A stretch of DNA of 64,000 bases from Isoetes taiwanensis (lineage: Eukaryota; Streptophyta; Lycopodiopsida; Isoetales; Isoetaceae), in assembly GCA_021234155.1 (NCBI GenBank), contig JAJEKV010000003.1, positions 19,886,386-19,950,385 on the forward strand. Reading direction: 5' to 3'. Shown here piece by piece: positions 13,250 to 25,526 of the stretch (positions within the stretch are counted from its first letter, which is position 1; each line of letters begins with the position of its first letter). The notes beneath the pieces are model-generated. The model did not search any database. It saw only the letters and a program-made list of their open reading frames with translations, and was not told the origin of the DNA. A program made the position numbers and the translations under genes.

Positions 13250-15290
13250 CTGCACTGTAGTTTTTCTACTATATGTTTTCAGATTTTCTTGTGTTCAGAC
13301 AGAACTGGCTTTGTATGTTGTCCACTGTTTTTTCTATTATAAGGTGCTTTTATTTTGCTGACTCCTTTTTGTCATAGTTGCCCTATTTCTATTTTTATGT
13401 TTCTAAACTTTCCTATGTTCAGACATATGGCTCCTGTTTTGTTGACTCCTTTTTTTCTTATAATGGGGTTTTATCTTCCTGATTATCTTTTCTGATAATC
13501 CTGCTTATCCTCTATTACTCTCTACCAAGTTTTTGTCGTTTATACATCATGTATGATAACTCAACTATTATATAGGAGCTGCTATGAAGTTTCTTCTCAA
13601 AGTCTAATCTGTTCATAGATATATATGAATTACAGGTGCAATTATCTGTTTTCTGAAAACTGATAGCAAAAACCAATGATTTATGCTGCAGTCAAAATAT
13701 TAGTATGTCCAGAATAATTTGTGCAAACAAATATAGAACTTGACACTTTTATTGCAAAACAGAAAAAATTAAACTAACTCACACATTCAACTCTATATAA
13801 ACGGCGATATAAACTATATTCCAGCATATACCATATGTAATTAACAAGCTGGGTTGTATAATCCGCAAATTGACCATTCATGCAACAGAAAAGAATATTA
13901 ACAACTATAAAAGAGGAAAACAGACACAATACATGATCAAAATTATATATTAGAACAGATATATCTACAAAGGCAAACGTTATAGCTTATACTATCGTCG
14001 TCGTGCCGTAGTTACTTTCAGCACATTTAGACGAACAAAATTTCTTATGTTACTAATCTTCTTACTTATAGTGTTCATTTGCAAAAAGTTTCTGTCATCT
14101 TTATATTCTTTACTTTAGTCCTAATTATATAGACAGCATTTATATGTTATGCATAGATCATATTTGTGCGTCCAAAACTCACAACCTTTATCCTGCAACA
14201 CAATAATAAAGGAAGATCAGATTTCCATGTCAAGTTACAATATTGGCTTCTCATCTTGTTTGCAGAATACCTTGTTTACCATCAGTCAGTTGTTGTAGTA
14301 GTTCCGGCAATATGATGAGGTTGAAGCCACAGCATTTTTAGTTGGTGGTGTGACTCCCTGTGCCATATGCTGGAATGATGACCCGAGATTAGTTAAATTA
14401 GAAACAGAAAATCTGTACATATGTTCTTACAGCAGTTATATTTCTTGGTTTGAATAGCATCACCCTGATTCATCCTTGAATCCATGCTGCAACCGGCCTG
14501 AAGATGGCAGTAGGTCCAAACGACCCATAAGAAAGATACCTATGCAGGAGGGAATGGATTGTACTAGCAGGCTGGTCTATTTCCATATCTTCCAATAGGG
14601 TGAAAAGCCCATCTGGAAAAATCCGATCAATGGCAAGGGCAGTGAAAATTGCCTCAGGTGTCCCGTCAATCCATCTGTTGCATCATTTGAAGGATCTCGT
14701 ATTGCAACACAAAAAAACCTCATGTTGTTGCCTGTTAATGCTATTATATGATTTGGAAGTGGGATTCCCATGATGGTGGTTTCTGTTGTAACCGATTGGA
14801 ACCGTGTCTGCACTGAAAGAAGCATAGGCTGAGACACAAACATCTCAGTGACAACCACCAACTATTATAGATCTCTCAACCGTCCCCTGCACTACAACAG
14901 CAAAATATAAATAACTAAGAGACAAACTCGACGTGCATGCATTCGTCCACTGATCTCACTTCAATTTATAGCAAAAACCAACCCCGCCAGTTGCATATCA
15001 TAAATAAATCGGATTGCCAACTTGCCCGAAGTCTTACTTTTTGACTACTTATCGCCAAATGTCACAATATTGTGAAAGATCTTATTTAATATTAACAGCA
15101 GATGCATGGCAAAATATTTGGAAGCCACGTTACATAGCACCTTTTCATTTGAAATGTTTTGTTTTTTTACACCAAATATACAACATACGTGCACATACTA
15201 TAAAATTTTCTTATGACATTCACGTTCGTTATACATAGATCACTATTTGACTTACAGTTTATAGTCCTAACAAATCGTGCACGTTAAGGT
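13250..15290. other. Intergenic; one unsupported minus-strand frame at 14577-14861
   Basis: AT-rich sequence after the B3-like gene. A 94-residue frame on the minus strand (14577-14861) has ordinary composition but no family I recognise and no clear splice sites, so I do not call it a gene. Confidence 0.5.
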
Positions 15291-16826
15291 GCTAAAACAG
15301 CAATTTTTCGGCCGGGTTTGGTAGGCTTTCACATCCTACCAGCTGATTAATACAGGATTGCGCTATTGGATATTGTTTTATGGCTCATTCCGAATGAAGC
15401 TTGCAAAAAATTACCATGCATTTTTAGATTTTTGAGGCAGTTATTAAGCAAATTCCAAGGCTTCTAAATCCTTGTGCTAACAAGCAGAAAAGTTTCCCAC
15501 TTTGGTTTCTCACCACAAGAATCCATGGAGGCCAAAGGCTACTGTTAAATTCCAGTTGAAAAATATTTGTGTATGGGTGTTGCAAACTTTATGACTTTCA
15601 GAATAATGAGATCAATCTGCTCTATCTTTATGGTAAGTTTTACTTATGTTTTATTTGTTTTATTGTGATGAAATTCAAAAGCTACAGGTGATGAAAGCCT
15701 CAAATGAATTCTAGTTTTTTTCTGGTTTGAATTCTAAAATTTTTTGTCCTGCAGGGGGTTGGCGTCCCTAAGGCCATTAACATCCAACAAATAAAATTAA
15801 ATCCTCAACGCATAACACCATTGACATTAACAACCAACACATAACTACCATTGACATTAATTAACACAACCATTGGATCCAACACATTTAAATTAAAATC
15901 CCCCTTAAACCCCCTTTGGTTTGGGTGCATATTCCGCGAGGGGGTGACTCAGAACAACGAGAGCTGTTGGATAGGCATATTCACCCCTTATTCCTTAATC
16001 TACACCGTACGTAAAGTTCCTCGTTTGTGAGGTATGCAAGTACAAAATTTGCTATACTGTATAACAAGATTCGCAAAATACTATAAGATTTCAAGCAGAA
16101 TACTATATGGTGTTGATTTTGTACGTGCAAAATACAATTATAAGGGCTCTCGCTGCCCGGAGTCACCCCCCGTGTGAATATGCACCCAAACCAAAGGGGG
16201 TTTAAGGGGGATTTTAATTTAAATGTGTTGGATCCAATGGTTGTGTTAATTAATGTCAATGGTAGTTATGTGTTGGTTGTTAATGTCAATGGTGTTATGC
16301 GTTGGAGGATTTAATTTTTATTTGTTGGATGTTAATGGCCTTAGGGACGTCAACCCCCCCCCCCGGTGTGACAAAAATTTTAGAATTCAAACCAGAAAAA
16401 AACTAGAATTCATTTGAGGCTTTCATCACCTGTAGCTTTTGAATTTCATCACAATAAAACAAATAAAACATAAGTAAAACTTACCATAAAGATAGAGCAG
16501 ATTGATCTCATTATTCTGAAAGTCATAAAGTTTGCAACACCCATACACAAATATTTTTCAACTGGAATTTAACAGTAGCCTTTGGCCTCCATGGATTCTT
16601 GTGGTGAGAAACCAAAGTGGGAAACTTTTCTGCTTGTTAGCACAAGGATTTAGAAGCCTTGGAATTTGCTTAATAACTGCCTCAAAAATCTAAAAATGCA
16701 TGGTAATTTTTTGCAAGCTTCATTCGGAATGAGCCATAAAACAATATCCAATAGCGCAATCCTGTATTAATCAGCTGGTAGGATGTGAAAGCCTACCAAA
16801 CCCGGCCGAAAAATTGCTGTTTTAGC
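15291..16826. mobile_element. Long foldback (inverted-repeat) element, arms about 660 bp
   Basis: The left arm begins gctaaaacagcaatttttcg at 15291 and the right arm ends with its reverse complement at 16826. Arms 15291-15950 and 16160-16826 are nearly identical when one is reverse-complemented. Differences cluster near 15745/16365, where the right arm has a C-run. The loop is about 210 bp, with a few more pairable bases (cgagagc/gctctcg). No protein is encoded. A transcript through it would fold into one long hairpin, so it is either a foldback/MITE-like DNA transposon or an inverted duplication. I could not find convincing target-site duplications next to the ends. Confidence 0.85.
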
Positions 16827-16959
16827 ATAGATAACTTAACGAAACATATCCATATCATACACTATCAAAAAGATCTCGGAGAGAGCTTTCCAACGCAATA
16901 ACAATTATCTGAAACAGAGCTTTGGATCAAAAGTTATGATAAGAAATGTGTTGCCGGCG

Positions 16960-17140
16960 GGGAAGCTGCACTACATGTGCCCTTCAAGCCCTTCATGCAC
17001 CCTTCAAGCCCTTCATGTGCCCATTATGCACCACACACACAAAAACAGGGCTTTTGTTGTGAGCCATTGGTTGTTGACCATTATGCACCACATGCACAAA
17101 AAAAAGGGTTTTTATTGTGAGCCATTGGTTGTTGACCATT
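16960..17140. repeat. Short tandem repeats (57-bp unit, plus cccttcaag repeats)
   Basis: A unit starting cattatgcaccaca at 17022 is repeated at 17079 (57-bp period), including tgtgagccattggttgttga. It is preceded by two or three copies of cccttcaagcccttcatg at about 16980-17020. It lies just outside the foldback. Confidence 0.75.
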
Positions 17141-17159
17141 GAAAAAAAAAGGCTAAAAT

Positions 17160-18875
17160 CAATGGCTCAGAAATGGTGCACTCTAGATGTACGCATTAGT
17201 ACATCCATTTGAATACGTCACGAAATCATAGAAAACCTTAGTGAAAAGCGTACAAAAACACAAAGAAAACCCCCTGTTATTATGCTACATATTGGCTTCA
17301 TAATATGCAAATATTATAACATATAGAACATGTGCCTTCATCCAAGGCCTGCAAAACTGTGATATGAAGATCTTCTTTCCTAGTTTGTAATGGCATTCGC
17401 CAATACATGAAGTAGTGGTCGGTCGTCTTTATTCTTGGATCAATGTATCATATCGAATGACATGCATATGCATTCAATGGGCTTCTAGGTATGTATCACC
17501 CATTGGAATAATCCAAGTTCAATTCCTAGAAGATGCTCTACGTATTTTCCTTATGAGCTGAAGTGGTTTTTATAATAACGATGGTTAATCATGTACTATT
17601 TGTGAAGTGTTGGCCAATGTGTCAAACAAATGTCAATGTCTATTTAATGGCAAAAAGATATGGATTGCAATTTGTCTTTAAATGTACCAATACACTTTGT
17701 ATTATATTTGTGCCCATCCATCGTACACAATTGATTGACAAAATAGCATATAAATATTTGTGTTCTACATTAATTTAGACAACACTATTGTGTGTATTGC
17801 CATTAAGGTTAAGATTTCTAGTATTTTTGTGCCCTTGGTATTTTGAAATTAGGGTTTTGAATGTAATACCGTATTATGTTTTCTGTAATGACTGAGATTT
17901 CTCGATAAAGAGAAACATATTAGACAACATATGGAGGCAAAAATGAGTCATTTTTATAAATATAGTTGGCATTGACGACTGCAAAGCACCATTAGAATCA
18001 AGAAACACTTCAAACTCCAACAACAAGTTTTCTTCGTGGTAAGTCATATATGAGCATTCAATGTTATGAATCTTCAAAGCACTTGCAGTCTTTGCTACTC
18101 AAAAAACTAGGCAATATGTGCAAAATAGGACCATGACAAAGTGGAACAATATATTTTACCTTGGGTATCAATTTTGTCAACTTCCAGCAGAAATTCCTAA
18201 CTTCAAAGATTAATGTAATTTCAAAGATTCATCGAGGTTTAAGTTAAATGTATTGCAAGATTTTGATAAAATTGTTTTAGTCTTAAGCCAAGTTTACAAT
18301 AATCTGAGGCAACGTTTTGACCATAGATATTTAAACATAAACGTTCAAGCAACAAACTACAGTTAAATAAATCACCATACGTTATTCAAATGGGAGATAT
18401 TGTGATGTATATTGTCCACAAATTTCAAAGACATAGAGTCTATTTTAGAATTCATGTTATATTGCCAACCCACTTGTTTCAATTCTTTTTTTGATGACAA
18501 TAGCTTTAATTACCACATCCTCTTAATGATCGTCAAATTCTATAGTACCATTGTTCATTAGAGATTCTCTATCCACGGCATAAGAACGATCCAGTGTCAA
18601 GGTAAGTGTCATGCCAAAAGTTTATTTCCTACTTCATAATGGTTCCTTTATAAGAACTTCAAAATTGCTGGTCTCAGTAATTCTCTTACACTGCGCCATT
18701 CCAAACTAGGAGTGGAGGAGCTGCATCGCAAATTCTATTCTTAATTCTCTTTGTAAAATACTAATTATGACACCCCTCAAAAAATTAGAAGGTTCTCTAC
18801 CAATCAAAACCACAGTTCCTTCCACAAGATCAAAAGGATCCAATGTCATGGCAGGTGTCATGTTTAGAAGTTAAC
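17160..18875. other. Intergenic, no gene seen; right part resembles 25690-26226
   Basis: No coding domain was found. Segments at about 18590-18875 (cttcataatgg, aaaatactaattat, ccaatgtcatggca) resemble the repeat array at 25690-26226 on the other side of the DNA transposon. That suggests the transposon inserted into an old repeat array. Confidence 0.5.
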
Positions 18876-18879
18876 AAAT

Positions 18880-18900
18880 GGGTGTAAAATCGCTAGTGGG
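18880..18900 (+). repeat. Left terminal inverted repeat of the DNA transposon
   Basis: It begins gggtgtaaaatcg and pairs with 25527-25547, with 18 of 21 positions identical. Preceding bases 18876-18879 are AAAT. A near-palindrome, agcacttTaagtgct, follows at about 18926-18940. Confidence 0.65.
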
Positions 18901-19024
18901 GTACAACTTTTGGCGAAGCGTTTAAGCACTTTAAGTGCTGAAACTCGCGGACGTCGAAGCCCGTCACGCCCTTCTCCCTCCTTTTCCCCTGGGCGCAAAA
19001 ACTCAGATCAGTATTTCACTGTTG

Positions 19025-19270
19025 ATGATGGAGGCATGGAGCGCGGATGATTTTCACAGCATCAGAGGTCTGTGCAATTCGGGGGTGAAGCCCCATGAGG
19101 AAGAAGCTTGGTTGGAAAATAATGTCACGGATCGAGATTGGGATTCTGTTTGGACAAAGAAGTTGAACAAGGGAAAGATAAAATGGCACTGTGCAAAGGA
19201 GCATCTTCAAGAGAAGTTGGAAACACTCTCTGTAGAAAAATCTACAAGAATTGTCACAACAAAGAAGTAA
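19025..19270 (+). CDS. Hypothetical charged protein or exon at the left of the DNA transposon
   Basis: An 81-residue frame from the ATG at 19025 (MMEAWSADDFHSIRG...) is rich in Trp, Lys and Glu and has no family I recognise. It follows the transposon's left end by about 145 bases, where a first exon would be expected. The next kilobase holds further coding-looking pieces interrupted by stops, so this may be the 5' part of a decayed gene that once ran into the phosphatase exons. It could also be a chance frame. Confidence 0.3.
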   Translation: MMEAWSADDFHSIRGLCNSGVKPHEEEAWLENNVTDRDWDSVWTKKLNKGKIKWHCAKEHLQEKLETLSVEKSTRIVTTKK

Positions 19271-19915
19271 GAAAGCAACCGCCCTTGCTTTTGCGTTTGA
19301 AAATTGCACTAGATCAGTACTTGCACCCGAGGAACACAAAGTAAACCGGGCTGCATTTGTCAGTGCAATGCCAAAGATACCACAACAATAGACAAGTAAA
19401 AACAGAGGCGGATGTTGTAGCACATGTTAGGAAAAATGAAATGAAGGCAAAGCCAAAGGTGGCGGTGGATCAAATGAGATCGAGTGCATGTGATGAAAAC
19501 ATAAAACCTTAGAGAATGCAAGACAGGGAGATTGGAAAATCGGGTTTTACTTATCACAAAGAATCTGGAAGCGAGAGGAAGTGAGCTGAAAGGCAATGAG
19601 AAGGCCTCTGAATTCTGAGAAAATGATGTTGGAAGAGGCTGAGAACAGCTTTAAGACAAAGCCACAAATGATTTGGCTACAAAGCGGGGAGGAGTTCAAG
19701 CTTAATCCAAACCGTGAGTTGGAGGCGTAAATTAAAGATTTGGAGCGGATTGTCGGATGGAAACTTGGCACGTGAACAAGGTACAAAAAGCAATGAACCC
19801 TACATCCGTTAATGAGCGGGTCAAACGTAAACTCAAACTTGAGGAGGAGTTAAAAGTTCTCGAAGAAGAACGAGACTTACGCATTTCTACATAAACAATT
19901 TGTGGGAGTTTGAAA

Positions 19916-20152
19916 ATGGATACTCCTGCAACATTTAGCATCTCTACTATTATACGAGATAAGTTGTTAGTGGAAGATCCATTTTATACATGTTCGGCAT
20001 GTGGTGCGGAATTCACTAAAGCTTACAGTTAGTTAAGTTTAGCAATGAATTGCCAACATGAGTATCATATAGCTTGTTGTTCATTGTTGAGAGGAGGACA
20101 ATGTATTCATGGTTGCCCTAGAAAGGTGCGGAGGGTGTATTTGACGAGCTAG
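19916..20152 (+). pseudogene. RING-like zinc-binding module with an in-frame stop
   Basis: Reading from the ATG at 19916 gives 78 residues containing CSACGAEF, then NCQHEYHIACC, then QCIHGCPRK. This is the C-x2-C ... C-x-H-x2-H-x2-C ... C-x3-C layout of RING/zinc-ribbon folds. A TAG at 20030-20032 interrupts it between the first and second ligand pairs. A further coding-like stretch (about 20190-20380) with more stops follows. RING proteins are usually ubiquitin ligases, but function is not claimed for this broken copy. It could be an exon set of the same gene as the downstream phosphatase. Confidence 0.45.
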
Positions 20153-20408
20153 GTTTTGGCCATGTTGCGGGGTGCTTCAAATAGTACACCAAAAAGGATG
20201 TGTTAATCTGTCACGCAATTGAGGTCTCACCCTTCGGGGTTCAAAGAAGGACAATGGTGCCATTTGAAGATGCACAACACCGCAAAGTCCTATAGGATCT
20301 GATCAATTGTGATTTGAATGCAAATCTGCAGCCAGAACCACCACCACCAGTCAAGAAGCTATCCAAGAAGCTATAGAAGAAGTCGTAAAACACAAAGACT
20401 AGTTGTAA

Positions 20409-21713
20409 ACACAAAGACCGGTTGTAAACACAAAGACCGGTTGTAGAAAAACAACAGACCCGATTGTACACACTGAAGCACCTAAGGAAGTTGAGGGAGT
20501 AATTCCATCGGATGAGGGCAACTTGGGTGAATATTTGCCAAAAGGAAAGGGCAGAAGAACAAAGAGGGGTAAGCTGGAGGATGGCAAAGAAGTTGTTCAG
20601 GCTACAAGAAAGAGAACAAGAAGTAGCTATGCAAAAGATGCAGGAAGCAGTCTCAATCATGAGACCACACCTATCGAAGTGTGTTCTGAAGAAAATGCAG
20701 AATCAGGCCCTCAGGTTTCAGGTGAGCCTGATGTTCAACAAGTGATTGCTGCCCTTAACAATGGGTCAGTGTGGGCATTGCTGGGCAAGCCCAGAAATAA
20801 ACAATGAATATTATTGATTTTCTTTTGTTGCATTCACTGTAGGATTACCAGTTGAATCTGTTAGGTCAGAGAATCCTGCTGTTGATACAGAAAGGTTTCC
20901 ACATTCAACCCATTTTTCATTTTCATCTTCATCTATTTATTCATGTAGTAATTCCTGTTGTGTAGGTATTCAGGATGTTCCAACGTACTAAATATTGATT
21001 TGGCAGCAAAAGATAAACTCATTGTCTTGGATTTAAATGGTGTGTTGGTAAAAACATTTGGTGCAAATGAACACATACGCTTGGAAGCAGGATTGACAAT
21101 GACATACACTAGCAGAAAGAAAGTGATATTCAGACCAGAAGCAGTGTTCTTCTTGAAGACTTTGTTACAGAAGTGTTGTGTTGGTATATGGTCATCAATG
21201 CAACTCTCTAATGTGGAAGATGTGCTGCAAGTACTATGTCCAGATTTGAGGGACGGATTTCAATTTGTATGGGGACAGGAAAAATGTGTGCAGACCAGTT
21301 TTCACCACCCTAACAAACCTGGCTGTCCAGTCATGATGAAGCCACTTGGGAAAATATATGAGTCATACCCAAGATTCAAAGGTAAGACTTTGCTTCTTGA
21401 TGATTCATTATACAAGTCTTACCTTAGCAGTCCCTGGAAATTTCTGCGGGTACCTGCATTCAAGATGGATGTCTATGATGAAGTGCTAACAGTACTCACC
21501 CCAAAGATAGAAGAAATACTGCAGGCCAAGACTGAGGAAAAAATGAAGTTACTGGTGAAGAACACACACAGATACAAGCCTTGGCCTAAGACAGATAGAA
21601 AGGTTATGAAGCTATGCTTGGAAAGACTTTCTGGAAAACAATTGCAGTTCTGCAGGTTTGTGAAGGAGGAATTGGAGAAGGTTTATGGTGATGACGATTG
21701 TCATTCTCCATGA
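20409..21713 (+). CDS. FCP1/NIF-like (HAD) phosphatase, C-terminal exons
   Basis: Three exons join in register: 20409-20721 (5' limit uncertain; the frame is open from 20409), 20843-20894 and 20966-21713. Introns run GT-AG with phases 1 and 2. The first exon is basic (GKGRRTKRG, RKRTRSSYAK), like a nuclear localisation signal. The third carries the NLI-interacting-factor domain: nucleophile motif LIVLDLNGVLV, then FRPEAVFFLKTLL, CCVGIWSSM, FVWGQEKC and KTLLLDDSLYKSY. The second acidic residue of the usual DxDxT/V motif is Asn, a variant I recall from a plant subgroup; it may weaken catalysis. FCP1/SCP relatives dephosphorylate phosphoserine, for example on the RNA polymerase II tail. The frame is undamaged although its surroundings are decayed. 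The start and upstream exons are unknown. Confidence 0.75.
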
Positions 21714-22489
21714 TTATTGGCATGTTTGTCATTTATTTAGGCCAAGGAATCCTACACTTTTCATGTACCATCTTTATCTTAATTTAAGAATGTTTTTGCT
21801 ATATTGTTTATGTAGTTCAATGCAGACTTGTCTATAAGTTTTTGCTATATTGTTTATATCTACTTCAATGCTGACTGCAAGGGATGCTTAAAACTTATCA
21901 AGTGCTTAAAAAAAAAATTGCCTGCAAGTGCTAGTCTGGTATGAGTCCTAATGGCAGAAACTGCTTATTGTCATGCAGTGACAGTTACTTTTATGTAGTT
22001 GCTTAATGCTAGCAGAAGTGTTAATGTCATCATGTGCTTACTGTCATGCAGTTAAGGTGCAGTGCTTATTGTTATGCTATATAACTGTTTAAAATGCTAG
22101 CTGTTTATTGCATAAGTGCTCGTGTGTTCTAGTGCTTACTCACTGGCACTGCTGAAACTGATTAAAATGCTTAGTGTTTGAAACTAATTAAAGAGCTAGA
22201 GCACTGTTACATTCAAGCAGAATCTGAATGGACTGCACAGGAATTCGAACTTGCCAAGAATGTTGGGATAGTGATGGTACTAAAATAAATAATTGAACCT
22301 TATTCCAATGTCACAAATCTACATTCTTATAAACAACAATTCAATCTTCATTTCGAAGTACGTGTCCATGCACACCACCCTTGTGCATCCTCACTATTGT
22401 TAATATATATAAAAATATGTGCTTACGTGCTTAGGTGCTGGAACAACTAATCACTTGAAAAGAATAACATCAATTTAAGTGTCAAAGAA
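21714..22489. other. Spacer between convergent genes with recurrent agtgcttA-type words
   Basis: Between about 21880 and 22200 the words agtgctta, tgcttactgtcatgcag and tgcttattgt recur many times, interspersed with tgctag. The word resembles the subterminal aagtgctta at the transposon ends. No coding frame was seen. It holds the 3' end of the phosphatase gene and probably its polyadenylation signals. Confidence 0.45.
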
Positions 22490-25222
22490 TTACAATGTTA
22501 TTGGGAGACTGGCCATAATTTTTTCATGGGTCTCCTGTGAAATTCTGTACATGTCTGTGCCTTCTATTTTTTCCATATCAATTTTAGGATATCTTACCAC
22601 ATGGCTGTGCACGGAGGCTTCGAATTGTTTAGTGAGCAACATGTACTTGAAATTACCCAAGAATTGATAATACAACCCACTTAAGATAACCTCATGCACT
22701 CCAAATTTTTGCCCCCATCCATCTTTGTATGAATCTTCAAGTGTGCATTTGGGTTACGTGTGTACTTGAGGATGTGAAGTCCACACCCCTCAATTGTCTA
22801 CCTCGCATTCCTTTGCAAAATTGTCACCTACCTCTACCAAATTACTGATCCATTCATTGGCTTGTTCAAGAGTCTCCTTTTTCTTCTCAACTCCACGGTT
22901 TTAAGTCGGTTACCTCCCACTTTCCAAATCTACGTATTGATGCGGGGAGTCCCAATTATGATCCATGCAAAACAAGCGAGAAACATGCGGGCATCTATGA
23001 GCAAGCCTGTTTGGTCTACTCCTGGCGGCAGTGCGATCTGATTGAATCTTCTTTGTGCCTTTGAGTGTTTCAATTTCATATTCTTCCATGTTTGCCACAA
23101 CAAAGCGGGGTTCAATTTCCCAAAAATATCTTTTGATCTCATCTGTTTCATCAACTAGTATCTGGCTGAAATATGTACACGAGAAATTTTACAATATCTT
23201 TAGCATGTCTCGGTTGCACACCATTGGGTTTGAGTTGTTCCTTACTTAGCGACCTTTTGATAACAAAGCACACGCACCATCATGTTCACCTTTACCATGA
23301 GCAGTGGCAAAGTAGTTCCACACTATTTCCTTGTCATTGATTGTGAAGTACACGCCTAAGAAAAAAAGGTTTTCTGACTTGAATTGTGATGAGCGACCAT
23401 CACTCCAAACCCAATGCTTCTCATACTCTATTTCTGTTTCTTAAGCCATGCAACATGCTTTTGTAGGCGGTGTTCCACAAATAATGAGTCATGCACTTTA
23501 TCATCGAAATGTAAAAGTGAGTCTCTTTTATGATCTTCCTACCATTGTTGAGTCTATTCTCGATCGCTCCAACCTTACGTTTTTTTTTTTTCTTCTTTGG
23601 ACAGTCTTCTTCATGTCCGCACAGGAACAGGAATATCAGCACTTTTGTCATGTCTATATGTTATGTGAACAAGTATAGAAACTTGAGTGCGTATGCGGTG
23701 CATTGACCGGGGCTCATTACGGATCTTGATTTGTAATTTTACGCAAAGTCAATAAATGGATACAATTGTATCTTTCGGAAATGATGACACCTGCTTGTTT
23801 TAAACTGATTGGCCTGCCAATGTGCTATGTAATTGTGTGGAACAAAATCTGATATTACCTTCTTCACTTCCTCTTGAAACTCTTTGGGACTTCTCTCATT
23901 CTGTACTAATCTCAAGACAGGTTTGTACCTCAAAGCCTTTCTTGGATCCCTGAATTCTCTGTCCTGGTCCACAGGTTGCTTTTCAAATGTCTTCCAAGTA
24001 ACTAGTACTGAACCCGTGCCATCCATTTCCTGTGGACATTTTCTAATTCTATCAAACCCACATTTTTTACACGCCAACATCAAGCAGTTATGATCAAACC
24101 ACTCCTCATCATCACCTTTCTTTGCCGGACCACTTGTCTCCATAAATCACTGGTGCACTTGATTGTATGCTCCTTGGTGCACATTTTGGGCCGGGCCACA
24201 AATCTCCCGATGGCGGTTGCAATTGTCATGAACTCCACCCGACTTTCTCAGGCTGTTCAATCGCATGATGTATTCAAAATTTCAAGTGGTAGATGCAACA
24301 AACATGTATGCCTCTCACGCATCCTCCTTACAAAACTTCGGTTTCAACCTCTCAAAAGTGCGCAATACAATTTTGATATGAGGATTCTCTCTCTCTAAAC
24401 TGAGAGGTAGAATTGCAAGCTAGGGGAAATCGTGTGAATGCCAAAAAAAATGCTACATATAATGAACCCTACAATATAGGATGAATACTTACTTGGTGAC
24501 TTCAAGAAGGTGAATTGGATGTTCCATCTTTATTCTGTCTCGATACATACCTCCTCCACGTCTTTCTTGTATGGAGAAACTCTTGTATTTTCTCGTCGAA
24601 CTTGATAACATGACTTCTCTATTGTGATCTAACATGCTATCCATCCGCTTCCTCCTCCGAACATTGACCAAGGTCCTTCCCTTTGTTAGCTTGCACCCTT
24701 CTTTGAAAAGCATTTGAAATTGTTTTTTACGGAGTCTTGAGCAATCTGGCCACTTCTGCTTGATTCAATGGCTTGACACCATTTGTACCTGCTGCTGCCA
24801 TTATCAGGGTGGACTTCCTTGCATGAAGCATGTCATGATTCCTCTCAAACTTATGTTCTTGCATTGTTTCCTTCAAATTCTTCACCATTTGCTTTCGGCC
24901 ATAGTAACACGCTTAGATTTCTTTTTATAGAAGCAATTGGTAAATCCCTTGCCCTCCAAAGAAGACTGTCAAGGATACGGCCTTTGTCATTGTCATCAAC
25001 ATTTGTACTAATTTGGTTGAATACTTCATAAATTTCTCCTGAAATTTCTCTTATTCTGCGGTCACTCAGTCTCAATTTCTTATTCTTCTTTGAAGGCGAA
25101 TCTTTAGAAGGGGAATTCTTCTTCATTGCTACTTTCTTTGCATACAATCTCTGCCTCTGATCTCTCTTGCTTGCTGCATCAATGGCTCTGTAAATTGAAT
25201 GGGGAGAGGAATTGGGTTTCAT
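22490..25222 (-). pseudogene. Degenerate DDE-type transposase of an unassigned family
   Basis: Read right to left there is a basic N-terminus (24851-25222: KRDQRQRLYAKKV, KKNKKLRLSDRR), then VNVRRRKRMDSMLDHNREVM (24489-24713), then a Cys-rich middle segment (23739-24143: LACKKCGFDRIRKC, NYIAHWQANQF). Next come the motif DFA-stop-NY at about 23737-23755, WSDGRSSQFKSE at 23374-23408 and HGKGEHDGA at 23274-23299. I remember the set DFxENY / SDGxxxQ(F/Y)K / HGKGxxDG from uncharacterised transposase-like proteins common in invertebrate genomes; D, D and the HGKG..D positions are probable catalytic residues. Stops and frame changes break it many times. The C-terminal part reaches about 22490. The inner part of the transposon contains no second transposase. 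Confidence 0.6.
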
Positions 25223-25526
25223 CTATCCCGGATTTCTGTGTATTGCAAAATTGGTGAGGGCAAATTGTTGAATTTCGGTTCAGGCAATTCTTGGAAACAA
25301 TTAGTCCCTCCATTTTGCTTGAATTCAAGATGGGTTAGCCCGCCATCCAGGAATATGGCGGGCTACAGGCATTCATGTTTCCGGCACCAAACATGTTCAT
25401 GATTCTCTCAGCCTGTCATTTGACGGGCCCGCACCCTACATGTCAATACTTCAATCACGCACGTCGTGTTTAAAACACACCGATTTTAAGCACTTGTAAG
25501 CGGCGTTCGGACGGTGATTTCTGCTA

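Noticed and set aside
14577-14861. 94-codon minus-strand frame
   Set aside because: No recognised family and no splice or promoter support.
15291-16826. Target-site duplication for the foldback element
   Set aside because: Flanks ttaaggt and atagata do not match; the gttaag/cttaac similarity is inverted, not direct.
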